64,000 bases of DNA, from NCBI GenBank assembly GCA_001872575.1, contig MNWP01000003.1, positions 1 to 64,000 of the forward strand, read 5' to 3'. Below the pieces are notes generated by a model that was not told where the DNA came from, did not search any database, and saw nothing but the letters and a program-made list of their open reading frames with translations. Positions 26,703-35,826 of the stretch are shown here, one piece after another; positions within the stretch are counted from its first letter, which is position 1, and every line of letters begins with the position of its first letter. Source of the DNA: Candidatus Peregrinibacteria bacterium CG1_02_54_53. GTDB taxonomy: Bacteria > Patescibacteriota > Gracilibacteria > Peribacterales > Peribacteraceae. Made by a program: the position numbers and the translations under genes.

Positions 26703-27029
26703 TTATCCGAACGTCAGCACCTTATCCGATTCCTCGATGAGACGCAGGAGATCGGCCATGGTCGAGATGGGACAGACTGCACTTTCAGATTGCGAACGAC
26801 TCTTGAGGCAACTCCCGCAAGCAAGGAGTTGGCCGCCAAGCACGGTGAACTCCTCGACTTTCTTGGAAATGTCGAAGTGTTCGGTATCAGGGATGCGCTC
26901 AAGCTCCACGCCTTCGCTCAGGAGGAAGATCTGAACATCGTGCGCCGCCTTCCGCGCCGTGATCGCGAGCCGCAGCGCGTTCCACACATGCTCCGGCTCG
27001 TTCGATTGCAGGATAATGCCAAGTTTCAT
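26703..27029 (-). CDS. DsrE/DsrF-like sulfur-relay family protein
   Basis: This 108-residue protein resembles the DsrE/YchN fold: KLGIILQSNEPEHVWNALRLA, DVQIFLLSEGVEL, and the conserved cysteine region GGQLLACGSCLKSR with two Cys separated by two residues. Family members carry persulfide sulfur in sulfur transfer or oxidation. It starts six bases after the stop of the Met-rich protein gene, so the two are cotranscribed, next to a divergent DUF302 gene. Confidence 0.8.
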   Translation of the reverse strand: MKLGIILQSNEPEHVWNALRLAITARKAAHDVQIFLLSEGVELERIPDTEHFDISKKVEEFTVLGGQLLACGSCLKSRSQSESAVCPISTMADLLRLIEESDKVLTFG

Positions 27030-27035
27030 GTGCGA

Positions 27036-27731
27036 TCAGGAGAGATCCTTCTTGCGCTCATCGAATTCCTTCTTGTCGATTTCTCCCTTGGCGTAGCGCT
27101 CTTTCAGAATGTCGAGTGCGGATTTCCCTTCCGCTGCACCGGAGTTGCGCGAGAGCCATTTCACGAGAGCGACAATCCCGGCGATGATCAGCACCCACCA
27201 CAGAATCATAAAGATCATGCCGAAGGGGCCGAAGCCGCTGAATCCGTATCCCATCATGGACGACAGTGTATCAGGAGCAGCACCGTTTGACCATCCCATC
27301 ATCGGGGAAGCGTTGTTCCACCCTCCTCCCATCATGCCATTGCCCATCATCATGCCCATCATGGGTATCATCATCCCCGCGTTCCCCATCGGGAGCGTCC
27401 CGTCTCCCCCGCACCCGCTCATGCGCTTGCCCATCACGACGTGCATCTGTTCTTCGCCTTCCTCGCCCATCATGCGCGTCATCATGGCGTTCATGGCCTC
27501 GTGGGAATCGCCCGTCATCTCGCCCATGAAGAACTCGCCGAGCGCGGCGAACTGCTCATCGGTGAGATCCTTGCATCCGACTTCTCCGCGCTCCATCCGC
27601 TGCCAGAGTTCTCTGCCTTCCGCTTCCTCACGGGCGGTGTGGTCGTCCATCATGCCCGCTTCTTGCGCGGAGGCGAGGGGTGAGAGGAGGAGTGTGCCGG
27701 TGATGAGAGCGACGGAGAGGCGGTGGAACAT
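27036..27731 (-). CDS. Methionine-rich envelope protein with a SHOCT tail
   Basis: This 231-residue protein has a signal peptide (MFHRLSVALITGTLLLSPLA). The long extracytoplasmic part is exceptionally Met- and Gly-rich (MMIPMMGMMMGNGMMGGGW), with a conserved-looking CKDLTDEQFAALGEFFMG segment. A C-terminal membrane helix at about 172-197 and a SHOCT-like tail (ALDILKERYAKGEIDKKEFD) follow. Met-rich periplasmic segments typically bind Cu(I) or Ag(I). Copper handling is therefore likely but inferred. Confidence 0.7.
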   Translation of the reverse strand: MFHRLSVALITGTLLLSPLASAQEAGMMDDHTAREEAEGRELWQRMERGEVGCKDLTDEQFAALGEFFMGEMTGDSHEAMNAMMTRMMGEEGEEQMHVVMGKRMSGCGGDGTLPMGNAGMMIPMMGMMMGNGMMGGGWNNASPMMGWSNGAAPDTLSSMMGYGFSGFGPFGMIFMILWWVLIIAGIVALVKWLSRNSGAAEGKSALDILKERYAKGEIDKKEFDERKKDLS

Positions 27732-27769
27732 AGTGTGTGTGAAGGAGGAATGTCTGGTAGTGTACACTT

Positions 27770-28153
27770 ATGGATTTCGATTACACAGTAACCACAGTTA
27801 AAGACTTTGATGTCGCTCTCTCAAGCGTGCAAGAGGAGATCGCGAAGGCGGGTATGCGCGTGCTCCATATCCACGATGTGCAGGCGACGCTCGCGGAGAA
27901 GAGCATCACTCGCGATCCATACAAGATCGTAGAGTTCTGCAACGCGAAGTACGCGAGTGCATTCCTGAATGCCGACCCCAAGATCGGCCTCTGCATGCCC
28001 TGCAAGATCAACGTATACGTCCACGAGGGGAAAGTCTTTCTCTCCGGGATGCGCCCTATTGTCCTTCCGCAGTTTTTCCCGCATGTTGATCTGGGCGAGA
28101 TGCCGCAGGAGGTCGATGCCATCGTGCGGTCGATCATCGATAAGGCGACATGA
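27770..28153 (+). CDS. DUF302 family protein
   Basis: This 127-residue protein matches DUF302: an N-terminal FDVALSSVQEEIAKAGMRVLHIHDVQATL, then FCNAKYASAFLNADPKIGLCMPCKINVY, and VDAIVRSIIDKA at the end. DUF302 proteins often accompany sulfur-oxidation or metal-resistance genes. Here it is divergent from the Met-rich and DsrE-like genes with only 38 bases between start codons. Together the three look like one small stress cassette. Confidence 0.85.
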   Translation: MDFDYTVTTVKDFDVALSSVQEEIAKAGMRVLHIHDVQATLAEKSITRDPYKIVEFCNAKYASAFLNADPKIGLCMPCKINVYVHEGKVFLSGMRPIVLPQFFPHVDLGEMPQEVDAIVRSIIDKAT

Positions 28154-28501
28154 TGAAGGCTGATAACCTATGCGGTTGCGACAGTTGCGATATTTTTCAG
28201 GACTTGATACCAATGGATCATCGCATCGAAGACACCTGTTTGAGAAAGTCTTCGGGCTGCCATTCTGCGTCGCAAGCTATGCAGAATGGCATGAGGGAAG
28301 TTCTGCGAAGTTTACGGAGCATGAACCGTGAGGCTGCCAGTCGACCCGGTGTCTTCCATACGTCATTTATGGCTAGGGCTGCCGTTTCGCTTTCATGGAG
28401 TTTTTCATGGCTATTATCCCCTGAGAAGCGTAATATCCCCTCCGGATGGCACAGAAAGATATCTCTGCGTCCTCCACTCTATATTTTTTTCTCCCCGTTT
28501 C
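28154..28501. other. Gene-poor spacer with a 10-bp inverted repeat and att-like copy
   Basis: No convincing gene is seen; a frame overlapping the DUF302 stop (MMKADNLCGCDSC...) does not hold a protein-like composition. The spacer carries a perfect inverted repeat, GCCATTCTGC/GCAGAATGGC (28259-28268 and 28281-28290), and the tRNA 3'-end copy at 28326. The cold-shock gene's AT-rich leader (CTCTATATTTTTTT) follows. Confidence 0.5.
28326..28339 (+). other. att-like copy of the tRNA-Glu(CUC) 3' end
   Basis: CCGTGAGGCTGCCA is identical to the last 14 bases of the tRNA at 26620-26633 and in the same orientation. Such repeats mark sites where integrative elements enter tRNA genes. The 1.7 kb between holds the DsrE/Met-rich/DUF302 genes but no integrase. 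Confidence 0.5.
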
Positions 28502-28696
28502 ATGGCTACAGGCACGATTAAGAAGAAGACGGATAAAGGATTCGGTTTTATCTCGATGGAAGGTTCAGAGGACTTGTTCTTCCACAACACTGCCTGTAAC
28601 GGGCAGTTCGACAGTCTGCAAGAAGGCCAGGCCGTGCAGTTCGATGTTGAGCAAGGCCAGAAAGGCCCCAAGGCGGTCAACGTGGTCGCCGCGTAA
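28502..28696 (+). CDS. Cold-shock domain protein
   Basis: This 64-residue single cold-shock domain binds RNA or ssDNA. RNP1 (KGFGFISM) and RNP2 (DLFFHNTAC) are clear, and the domain starts MATGTIKKKTDKGFGF. The length is typical of CspA-type proteins. An AT-rich segment (TATATTTTTTT) about 20 bases upstream may hold the -10 box. A bidirectional terminator follows. Confidence 0.93.
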   Translation: MATGTIKKKTDKGFGFISMEGSEDLFFHNTACNGQFDSLQEGQAVQFDVEQGQKGPKAVNVVAA

Positions 28697-28716
28697 AGCG
28701 ATAATCCCGCAATTGA

Positions 28717-28745
28717 AAAGAGAGCACCTCGGTGCTCTCTTTTTT
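28717..28745. terminator. Bidirectional Rho-independent terminator
   Basis: AGAGAGCACC-TC-GGTGCTCTCT with AAAA on the left and TTTTT on the right lies between the convergent cold-shock and acyl-CoA synthetase genes. Confidence 0.88.
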
Positions 28746-28746
28746 G

Positions 28747-30819
28747 TTATGCCTCCACAATCACCTTGGCATCGAGAATAGTGAGGTCTTTGGCGGTAAC
28801 CAGAACGGGGTTCAGATCGATCGCACTGATTTGCGGACACTCCACGGACAATCGTGAAACGGTCGCTATGAGCCGGGCGAGCGCATCCACATTCAGTTGT
28901 GGTTTGCCACGCAGGCCAAGGAGGAGTTTCCAGCTGGTGAGCTGCGTGAGCATAGGATAGGCCTGCTCAGGCGAGACAGGCGCCACGCGGAAAGCAGTAT
29001 CTTTGAAGAGTTCGGTGTAGATGCCACCGAGTCCGGCCATCACCAGATGCCCGGCCGTCTCATCCTTAAGGGCACCTACAATAAACTCGCTGCCCGGCGG
29101 TAAACTCTGCTGAATGAGCACGCCGGCCACGCGCGCCTTTGGCGCTTTGGATTTCACACTCTTTGTGATCCTGGCGAATGCCGAGCGTACTTGTGCATCA
29201 CTCGTGAGGTGCACCGCCACACCGCCCACATCCATCTTGTGCAAAATTTCTTTGGAACTGATTTTCGCAACGACGGGATACCCGATACTGCACGCTATCT
29301 TCACCGCGGCATCGGCGGTCTTGACCACCTGCCCCTGCGGAAGCGGAATCTTGTAGAGCTCAAGGAGCGAGCGGGTGCGTGCCTCGTTGAGCAGCCCCTT
29401 TCCGCCTGCCTGCAGAATACGCCTGGCCCTGGCTGCGCGTTTGGCATTCATGGGAATGGCACGACGTTTCGCAACTGATATTTTGGCTCTCCTAAGCGAA
29501 GAGAAGATATGCATGGCAGATTCCGGACACGAAAAATTGGGAACGCCATGTGCGTGCAGCACTGAGACCGCTTCACGAATGCTCTCTCCTCCCATGAAAC
29601 AACAGAGGATAGGAAAGAGCGGATGCCGATCTTTAATGGCAACAATGGTCTCGGCGATCTCCTTTGCCGGAGTCATGATCTGGGGAGTGAGAATCGCCAG
29701 CGCGCCATCGATGTTCGGATCCTGTGCGGCAGCCGTCAGTGCATGTTCGTAGCGGTCGGCCAACGCATCACCCAATACATCGATGGGATTTCTGGCACTG
29801 GAGGAGGGTGGCAAAACTGCGCGCAACTTCGCCTCATTCTTGGACGATAAGGAAGGGAGAATGAGCTCTTCTCGAACGGCCGCATCGGTCGCGAGGACGC
29901 CGGGTCCGCCCGCATTTGTGACAATGGCGATGCGATCGGAAAGCAATGAAGGTTGTTGCGAGAGTGTTCGCAGCAAGTCGAGAAACTGTCGCGTTGATCG
30001 CGCACGTAAAATCCCCGCCTGTTCGCAAATGGCTTCAATCGCCGCATCGGATCCCGCAAGTGCTCCGGTATGCGATGAAGCTGCGGCCCTTCCCTGCTCG
30101 GTAATACCGCCCTTGAGAAGGACGATGGGCTTGGTACGTCCGATCCGCTCAGCGAGTGCAAGAAATCGACGTCCATCCACGATACCTTCAACGTAAAGAC
30201 CGATCACCGTCGTCTCCGTATCCTTCTCACAAATCTCGAGCAGATCGCACTCGTCCATGGTCACTTTGTTCCCGAGACTGAGAAACAACGAGAGTTTGAG
30301 GCCGATGACGTCGGCACGATCGATGAATGCATCACCGAGTGCTCCCGACTGGCTGATGAGCGCCACCCCTCCCGCGGGCGGAAGCCGATTGGCGAAAGAG
30401 GCATTAAGACCGATACCCGGACGTATGAATCCGAGTGAATTGGGCCCCACCAAGTGCATATGGTGACGTTCGACAACGCGCCTGAGCTTGTCTTCGATGG
30501 CACGGCCATCCACCCCCACCTCACGAAATCCGGAGCTGATGATCACGAGTGCTTTGACTCCTTTCTTGCCACATTCTTCCGCAATTGCCGGAACAGTCAT
30601 GGCGGGCGTGGCGATAACGGCGACGTCAATGGGGCCCGGAACAGCGGAAACCGACGCGTACACCTGCTGATCGAGAATCGATCCGCCTTTCGGATTGATC
30701 GGATAGATATTTCCCTTGTAACCCTGCGTGAGAAGATTTCTCAAAATTAAATGCCCGACCTTGTGCTCATCACTCGAAGCACCGATCACCGCAACCGAGT
30801 CGGGACGCAGGAGGGACAT
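28747..30819 (-). CDS. ADP-forming acetyl/acyl-CoA synthetase, fused alpha-beta type
   Basis: This 690-residue single chain converts acyl-CoA, ADP and Pi to acid, CoA and ATP, a substrate-level energy step of fermenters. Order: CoA-binding Rossmann domain (VAVIGASSDEHKVGHLILRN), ligase-CoA domain (ISQSGALGDAFIDRA), the phospho-histidine H250 in ASSHTGALAGSD, a second ligase domain (VTNAGGPGVLATDA), then an ATP-grasp beta part (GYPVVAKISSKEILHK, AGLGGIYTELFKDTAFR). A -10-like TACAAT lies seven bases before the ATG, suggesting a leaderless message. Confidence 0.9.
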   Translation of the reverse strand: MSLLRPDSVAVIGASSDEHKVGHLILRNLLTQGYKGNIYPINPKGGSILDQQVYASVSAVPGPIDVAVIATPAMTVPAIAEECGKKGVKALVIISSGFREVGVDGRAIEDKLRRVVERHHMHLVGPNSLGFIRPGIGLNASFANRLPPAGGVALISQSGALGDAFIDRADVIGLKLSLFLSLGNKVTMDECDLLEICEKDTETTVIGLYVEGIVDGRRFLALAERIGRTKPIVLLKGGITEQGRAAASSHTGALAGSDAAIEAICEQAGILRARSTRQFLDLLRTLSQQPSLLSDRIAIVTNAGGPGVLATDAAVREELILPSLSSKNEAKLRAVLPPSSSARNPIDVLGDALADRYEHALTAAAQDPNIDGALAILTPQIMTPAKEIAETIVAIKDRHPLFPILCCFMGGESIREAVSVLHAHGVPNFSCPESAMHIFSSLRRAKISVAKRRAIPMNAKRAARARRILQAGGKGLLNEARTRSLLELYKIPLPQGQVVKTADAAVKIACSIGYPVVAKISSKEILHKMDVGGVAVHLTSDAQVRSAFARITKSVKSKAPKARVAGVLIQQSLPPGSEFIVGALKDETAGHLVMAGLGGIYTELFKDTAFRVAPVSPEQAYPMLTQLTSWKLLLGLRGKPQLNVDALARLIATVSRLSVECPQISAIDLNPVLVTAKDLTILDAKVIVEA

Positions 30820-30872
30820 CGCAGAGATTGTAGGCGTGTTTACCGCTCTATTCCATCGTACACGTGCGCGCC

Positions 30873-30901
30873 TTGGGTATACGGAGCACGGGGCCTATAC
30901 T
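30873..30901 (+). promoter_or_regulatory. Promoter of the SDR gene
   Basis: TTGGGT (30873-30878), a 17-base spacer and TATACT (30896-30901) precede the ATG by 23 bases. Confidence 0.6.
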
Positions 30902-30924
30902 CATCGTGTTCTTCCCCCTCCCTT

Positions 30925-31686
30925 ATGTTCGATCTCACCGGAAAAGTCGCCCTCGTCACCGGAGCACAACGCGGGATGGGACGTGCCGATGCACTCGCAC
31001 TCGCCGTGCAGGGCGCAACAGTCATCGTGACCGACATCGACCTTAAAACATGTGAATCTGTGGTGAAGGAAATTGAGAAATCCGACGGCAAAGCGGCAGC
31101 GTTCGTCCTGAATGTGACGAACAAGAAACAGATCGACGCGGTATTCGACGCCGTCATCAAGCAGTACAAGAAAATCGATATCCTCGTGAATAATGCCGGA
31201 ATCTTCCGCCCCAAATCGGCACTGGAAATGACCGAGGAGGAGTGGCAGCAGACGATCGACGTGAATCTGAAAGGCTACTTTCTCTGCGCACAGCGAGCAG
31301 CAAAAGAGATGGCCAAACAAAAGTACGGCCGCATCATCAACATCGCCTCGATCGCCTGCGGGCAGGTGGGTGTGGGATTCATGGGAACGGCGCATTACAG
31401 CGCCACGAAAGGTGGTGTCATCGGCATGACCGAGACCATGGCGCTTGAATGGGCGCCGCTCGGCATCACGGTGAACGCCATCGGCCCGGGCGCGATCGAC
31501 ACGCCCATGGTCGCCATGATCAAGGATGATCCCGCATCTATGAAATCTATCACCGACCGCGTGCCGATGAAACGGATGGGCAAGCCCGAAGAAATTGCAG
31601 CAGCCGTCGTGTTCCTGGCATCGGACGAAGCGAGCTATGTGACCGGCGCCACGCTCTTCGTAGACGGTGGATACCTTGCGGCATAA
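30925..31686 (+). CDS. Short-chain dehydrogenase/reductase (FabG-like)
   Basis: This 253-residue classical SDR uses NAD(P)H. Visible are the cofactor motif TGAQRGMG, a D at the end of beta-2 (TDIDL), NNAG, the catalytic Ser region INIASIACGQ, YSATK with the catalytic Tyr and Lys, and the C-terminal ASYVTGATLFVDGGY. The sequence is close to 3-oxoacyl-ACP reductases, but no fatty-acid genes are near. The substrate is therefore open. The ATG giving MFDLTGKVALVTG is the family start. Confidence 0.88.
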   Translation: MFDLTGKVALVTGAQRGMGRADALALAVQGATVIVTDIDLKTCESVVKEIEKSDGKAAAFVLNVTNKKQIDAVFDAVIKQYKKIDILVNNAGIFRPKSALEMTEEEWQQTIDVNLKGYFLCAQRAAKEMAKQKYGRIINIASIACGQVGVGFMGTAHYSATKGGVIGMTETMALEWAPLGITVNAIGPGAIDTPMVAMIKDDPASMKSITDRVPMKRMGKPEEIAAAVVFLASDEASYVTGATLFVDGGYLAA

Positions 31687-31693
31687 TTTCCTT

Positions 31694-32539
31694 TCACGTT
31701 CCAACCGCCACCAGAACCACATCCGCGCCGAGGGCAAGCACGAAACCACTGATCAACCCCCATCCCATCCAGACGTGGGATTCCAGTTTACGGCCTGCAG
31801 CAAGCATCTCGCTGATCACATACATCATGGCTCCGCCAGCCAGGGCGAGAAAGAGAATTGCCAGAAGATCCGAATGGAATATGTATCCGAGCAGCGTACC
31901 CAGAAAATTCGGGCCACCTGCGATCAGACCAAGCAGAAGAAGGAATTTCCACGAAACCCTCTGGCGAAGAAGCGGAGCCACGATGCCGAAAGCCTCGGTG
32001 ATATTATGAAGACCGAATCCGATGATGAGCAGGAGTGACAGTGACCAAGCGCCCTGAACGGCCGCGTTGCCGATCGCAAGCCCCTCGGAAAAATTATGCA
32101 GGCCGATACCCGCTGCAATGAGCAACGCCAGAGAACGTGCCGGCAACTCAGAAGTGTGACGAAGAGCATGACGACCGTAGAAAAGCGGTCCAAGCAGTCC
32201 ACCGGAAAATCCGGCAATCAGTATAACGAACAGCAATGTTGCTTCGCTTATACCAAGCTCTGTCGCTTCTTCGAGCGGCTCGACCGCATGTTCCACAATA
32301 TCCGTGAAAAGAAAAAAGAGAATGCCGACTGCCAGTGCATTCAAAAAGGAAAGCTGAGCTCTTGATACGGCACGAAAGCGTGCAAGTGGCATGCCAAAAA
32401 ATATCGTAAACCCCGACAGGGCGCCCAGAACGAGCGTGGAAGAGAAGGACATAATAATGGCGGAAGAGAATAGATCGCCGAGTTGATCGAATAGCTCGAC
32501 GTTTTGCGTAATCCTAGACCACGAAAAGATGTCAAACAA
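31694..32539 (-). CDS. ZIP-family metal transporter
   Basis: This 281-residue protein has about eight helices. Two metal-site helices are clear: GIGLHNFSEGLAIGNA and GFGLHNITEAFGIVAP, matching the HN-x-x-E signature of ZupT/GufA-type ZIPs. It probably imports zinc or other divalent metals into the cytoplasm. It is convergent with the SDR gene and divergent from the P-type ATPase, which may also handle cations. Confidence 0.88.
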   Translation of the reverse strand: MFDIFSWSRITQNVELFDQLGDLFSSAIIMSFSSTLVLGALSGFTIFFGMPLARFRAVSRAQLSFLNALAVGILFFLFTDIVEHAVEPLEEATELGISEATLLFVILIAGFSGGLLGPLFYGRHALRHTSELPARSLALLIAAGIGLHNFSEGLAIGNAAVQGAWSLSLLLIIGFGLHNITEAFGIVAPLLRQRVSWKFLLLLGLIAGGPNFLGTLLGYIFHSDLLAILFLALAGGAMMYVISEMLAAGRKLESHVWMGWGLISGFVLALGADVVLVAVGT

Positions 32540-32616
32540 GCGGCACCATCTACCAGATCAGAGATCGGGCCACCGCTTCGCCTTGCGAGTCCTCAAACTT
32601 CCGCGAGAATAGAGCC

Positions 32617-35334
32617 ATGACCGGTGCAATCGAAAAGCCTCTCCATACACCAGATCCTTTTGCGAAGAGCGTGTGGCACACCATGACGGTTGAGGAAACC
32701 GTGAATGCCTTGCACACACCCGCACAGAGCGGCCTGAACGAAACGGAGGCGCAGCGCAGACTCAAGGAATACGGTCCGAATGCGCTCAAGAAAGTGGACG
32801 GCATTTCGCCGTGGAGAATCCTCTTTGAACAGGTGAAGAACGTGCTCATTGTGATCTTGATCATCGCCATTGCCCTCTCCGCTGCGCTGGGGCATGAGAT
32901 CGAAGCCGTCACGATCGGCATCATCGTCGTCTTTGCCGTTGTACTGGGGTTCGTGCAGGAATTCAAGGCCGAACGTGCTATCGAGGCTTTGCGCAAGATG
33001 GCTGCCCCCCTCGCCACCGTACTGCGCGGCGGAGAAGAGAAAGAAATTCCTGCTCGCGATATCGTGCCGGGCGACGTGATTTTTCTTGTGGCGGGAAACC
33101 GCATTCCTGCGGACGGACGTGTATTGAAATCCGTCAATCTGCACGCCGAAGAGGCATCGCTCACCGGAGAATCGATACCCGTGGCGAAGGCGATTGAACC
33201 GATGCTCAGTGAAAACCCGCCCATCGGCGATCGCCACAACATGCTCTTTGCCGGTACGGCCATCACCTACGGTCGCGGTACTATGATCGTCACTGCTACC
33301 GGCATGCAGACCGAATTCGGCAAGATTGCGCAACTGCTTCAGACTGTAAAAGAGAGCGCCACGCCACTGCAACGCAACCTGGATGCGGTTGGCAAGCGTC
33401 TTGCTCAATGGGCTTCTGTCATCGTCGTTCTCATCGTCGGTGCCGGCATCGTACGCGGCCAGCCGATTCTCGACATGATCATCTTCGGGGTGGCGTTGGC
33501 CGTGGCCGTTGTGCCCGAGGCACTTCCTGCCGTCGTAACGATCTCGCTGGCCATCGGCGTTCAGCGCATGGTGAAGCGCAATGCACTCATTCGTCACTTG
33601 CCGGCTGTCGAAACGCTCGGCAGCACTTCGGTCATCTGCTCCGACAAAACCGGCACGCTCACTCGAGACGAGATGACCGTGCGCCGCATCTGGATGTGGG
33701 ATGAAACGTACGACGTCACCGGAAGCGGCTATGAACCCAAAGGGGAATTCCAAAAGGACAAGCAACACATTGATCCGCCCGAGACACTCCGCGATCTGCT
33801 GCGCGCAGCCGTACTCGCTTCGGATACGCGACTCGTACGCGGAGAGGGTGGTACATGGAGCATCAAGGGTGACCCGACGGAAGGATCGCTCGTGGTTGTC
33901 GCAGCGAAGGCGGGTATCCACAAGGATAGAGAAGATGAGCTCGCACCGAGGAAATCCGAAATCCCTTTCACCTCGGAATCCAAGCGCATGGTCACGTTAC
34001 TCGAAACGCCACAGGGCCTCACGGCCTTCGCGAAGGGTGCCCCCGAAGTGATTGTGGAATCGTGCGGATACATTCGCACGCCGGAAGGAACGACTGCCTT
34101 GACTGCTGATGTGAAGACGAAAGTGCTTACGGTCGCCCGCACGATGGCCAATGACGCTCTGCGCCTGCTGGCGGTCGCCGTCAAAGAAACCGGTGACATC
34201 ACCGACACGGGAGCGGGTATGACCCTGCTCGGGCTCATCGGCATGATCGACCCGGCGCGCGCAGAGGCACTGGCGGCTGTGCATCGTTGCGAGGAAGCAG
34301 GCATTCGCGTCGTGATGATCACGGGCGATCACCCCATCACCGCACAAGCCGTGGCAAAGGAGCTCAATATTCTGCACAACAATCGGGTGGTCACGGGTCA
34401 GGGCCTGGACGATATGAGTGATGCCGAACTGGAATCCGCCATCGGCAATATCGACGTTTTTGCACGTGTTTCGCCCGCGCATAAGCTTCGGGTCGTCACC
34501 GCTCTGCAGAAACAAGGCCGTATCGTCGCCATGACCGGTGACGGTGTGAATGATGCGCCCGCACTCAAAAAAGCGGATGTGGGTGTGGCTATGGGCATAT
34601 CGGGTACCGATGTCAGTCGCGAGGCCGCCGACATGACACTGACCGATGATAACTTCGCCTCGATCGTGGCCGCCGTGGAGGAGGGACGCGCCATCTTCGG
34701 CAACATCAAGAAATATCTCATGTATCTGCTGTCATCGAACATCGGTGAGCTCTGTCTGATGGTCGGCGCAAGTATGCTGGGTACGCCTCTGCCACTGAGC
34801 GCCGTGCAGATTCTGTACGTAAACCTGGCGACTGATGGTTTGCCTGCTCTCGCACTGGCCGTGGATCCTGCAGAGCGTGACCTCATGCGCCATCCGCCGC
34901 GCGACCCCAAAGGCAGAATCTTCAGTCGTTCGGTGGTATTTCTCATGCTTCTGGGGGGACTGTGGTCCGCCTGCGCCAACCTCGGTCTCTTCATCTGGGC
35001 ATCCGCATCGGGCCGATCCGTCGCAGAAGCAATGACAATGACCTTCCTCTCGCTCGTTCTCATTCAGTTCTTCAAAGCGTATAACTTCCGATCCGATCAC
35101 GATTCGGTACTGCGCGGGCTCTTCAGGAATCGCTGGCTCAATATCTCCATCCTCTGGGAAATCCTGCTGCTCATCGCCATCGTATACTGGCCCGTGCTGC
35201 AACATCCTTTTGGAACATTTGCCGTGACAGGCCGTGATTGGATGATCATCCTGCTCCTCGCGGCGACGGTGATTCCCGTGCTCGAAACAGGCAAGTGGAT
35301 GATCCGTCGAGGCATGTTCGGTCTGCACCTTTGA
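32617..35334 (+). CDS. P-type cation-transporting ATPase (P2, Ca2+-type)
   Basis: This 905-residue pump has the full P2 architecture: an N-terminal cation ATPase domain (MTVEETVNALHT...GLNETEAQRRL), actuator motif LTGES, phosphorylation site SDKTGTLTRDE, nucleotide-binding KGAPEVI, and hinge TGDGVNDAPALKKAD. The M4 motif is VPEALPAVVT rather than the PEGLP of SERCA-like calcium pumps. Ca2+ (or possibly Mn2+ or H+) transport is likely. Ten helices fit the C-terminal half. It ends two bases before the convergent rlmH stop. Confidence 0.92.
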   Translation: MTGAIEKPLHTPDPFAKSVWHTMTVEETVNALHTPAQSGLNETEAQRRLKEYGPNALKKVDGISPWRILFEQVKNVLIVILIIAIALSAALGHEIEAVTIGIIVVFAVVLGFVQEFKAERAIEALRKMAAPLATVLRGGEEKEIPARDIVPGDVIFLVAGNRIPADGRVLKSVNLHAEEASLTGESIPVAKAIEPMLSENPPIGDRHNMLFAGTAITYGRGTMIVTATGMQTEFGKIAQLLQTVKESATPLQRNLDAVGKRLAQWASVIVVLIVGAGIVRGQPILDMIIFGVALAVAVVPEALPAVVTISLAIGVQRMVKRNALIRHLPAVETLGSTSVICSDKTGTLTRDEMTVRRIWMWDETYDVTGSGYEPKGEFQKDKQHIDPPETLRDLLRAAVLASDTRLVRGEGGTWSIKGDPTEGSLVVVAAKAGIHKDREDELAPRKSEIPFTSESKRMVTLLETPQGLTAFAKGAPEVIVESCGYIRTPEGTTALTADVKTKVLTVARTMANDALRLLAVAVKETGDITDTGAGMTLLGLIGMIDPARAEALAAVHRCEEAGIRVVMITGDHPITAQAVAKELNILHNNRVVTGQGLDDMSDAELESAIGNIDVFARVSPAHKLRVVTALQKQGRIVAMTGDGVNDAPALKKADVGVAMGISGTDVSREAADMTLTDDNFASIVAAVEEGRAIFGNIKKYLMYLLSSNIGELCLMVGASMLGTPLPLSAVQILYVNLATDGLPALALAVDPAERDLMRHPPRDPKGRIFSRSVVFLMLLGGLWSACANLGLFIWASASGRSVAEAMTMTFLSLVLIQFFKAYNFRSDHDSVLRGLFRNRWLNISILWEILLLIAIVYWPVLQHPFGTFAVTGRDWMIILLLAATVIPVLETGKWMIRRGMFGLHL

Positions 35335-35335
35335 T

Positions 35336-35803
35336 TCACGCGTGATGGTACCCGCTCCCCCGCCGGATTTCGTGTGCGCGGTAAAGCTGCTCGAGAAATA
35401 TCAACCTGCACAATTCGTGAGGAAACGTCATATCCGAGAGTTTAAGCATGCGATACGCACGGCTGCGAACGGCATCAGTCAGACCGTACGCACCGCCGAG
35501 CACAAATGTGAGCGGCCGCCCCGCATCGCGCGTCGACTCCAGTGCATCGGCGAATGCAGTGGATGACATATCCTTGCCACGTTCATCAAGCACCCATACG
35601 TCACCCTCCTGTTTCTCAAGCACCCTAAGAAGGCGCTGCGATTCTTCCTCCGCCTGCCTCGATGAATCCTTCTGCTTGCTTGCAGGAACTTCAACCACAT
35701 CCACTGCACACACGTGACGGAGACGCGCAAGAAAGTCTGCACATCCTGCGGTGATCCAATGGATCTTGAGCGAACCGACGCAGAGCAGCGTGATCTTCTG
35801 CAT
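35336..35803 (-). CDS. rlmH: 23S rRNA pseudouridine-1915 N3-methyltransferase RlmH
   Basis: This 155-residue SPOUT methyltransferase acts on the 70S ribosome. It has the family N-terminus (QKITLLCVGSLK), DVWVLDERGKDMSS, the SAM-knot motif LTFVLGGAYGL, KLSDMTFPHELCRLIFLEQLYRA and the C-terminal GYHH. A TGTACT sequence eight bases before the ATG may be a leaderless -10 box. The length is standard. Confidence 0.95.
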   Translation of the reverse strand: MQKITLLCVGSLKIHWITAGCADFLARLRHVCAVDVVEVPASKQKDSSRQAEEESQRLLRVLEKQEGDVWVLDERGKDMSSTAFADALESTRDAGRPLTFVLGGAYGLTDAVRSRAYRMLKLSDMTFPHELCRLIFLEQLYRAHEIRRGSGYHHA

Positions 35804-35826
35804 GCCTCTACAGTACACTGCCGCCA

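Noticed and set aside
28150-28521. A 123-codon frame starting in the DUF302 stop, beginning with a Cys-rich segment
   Set aside because: Apart from the first 15 residues the composition is not protein-like, and it runs through the att-like repeat and the cold-shock leader.
32593-33921. A 442-codon open frame on the minus strand opposite the P-type ATPase gene
   Set aside because: It is a mirror of a high-GC coding region. The plus strand has all ATPase motifs, and the mirror product is Arg/His/Gly-rich without a recognisable fold.
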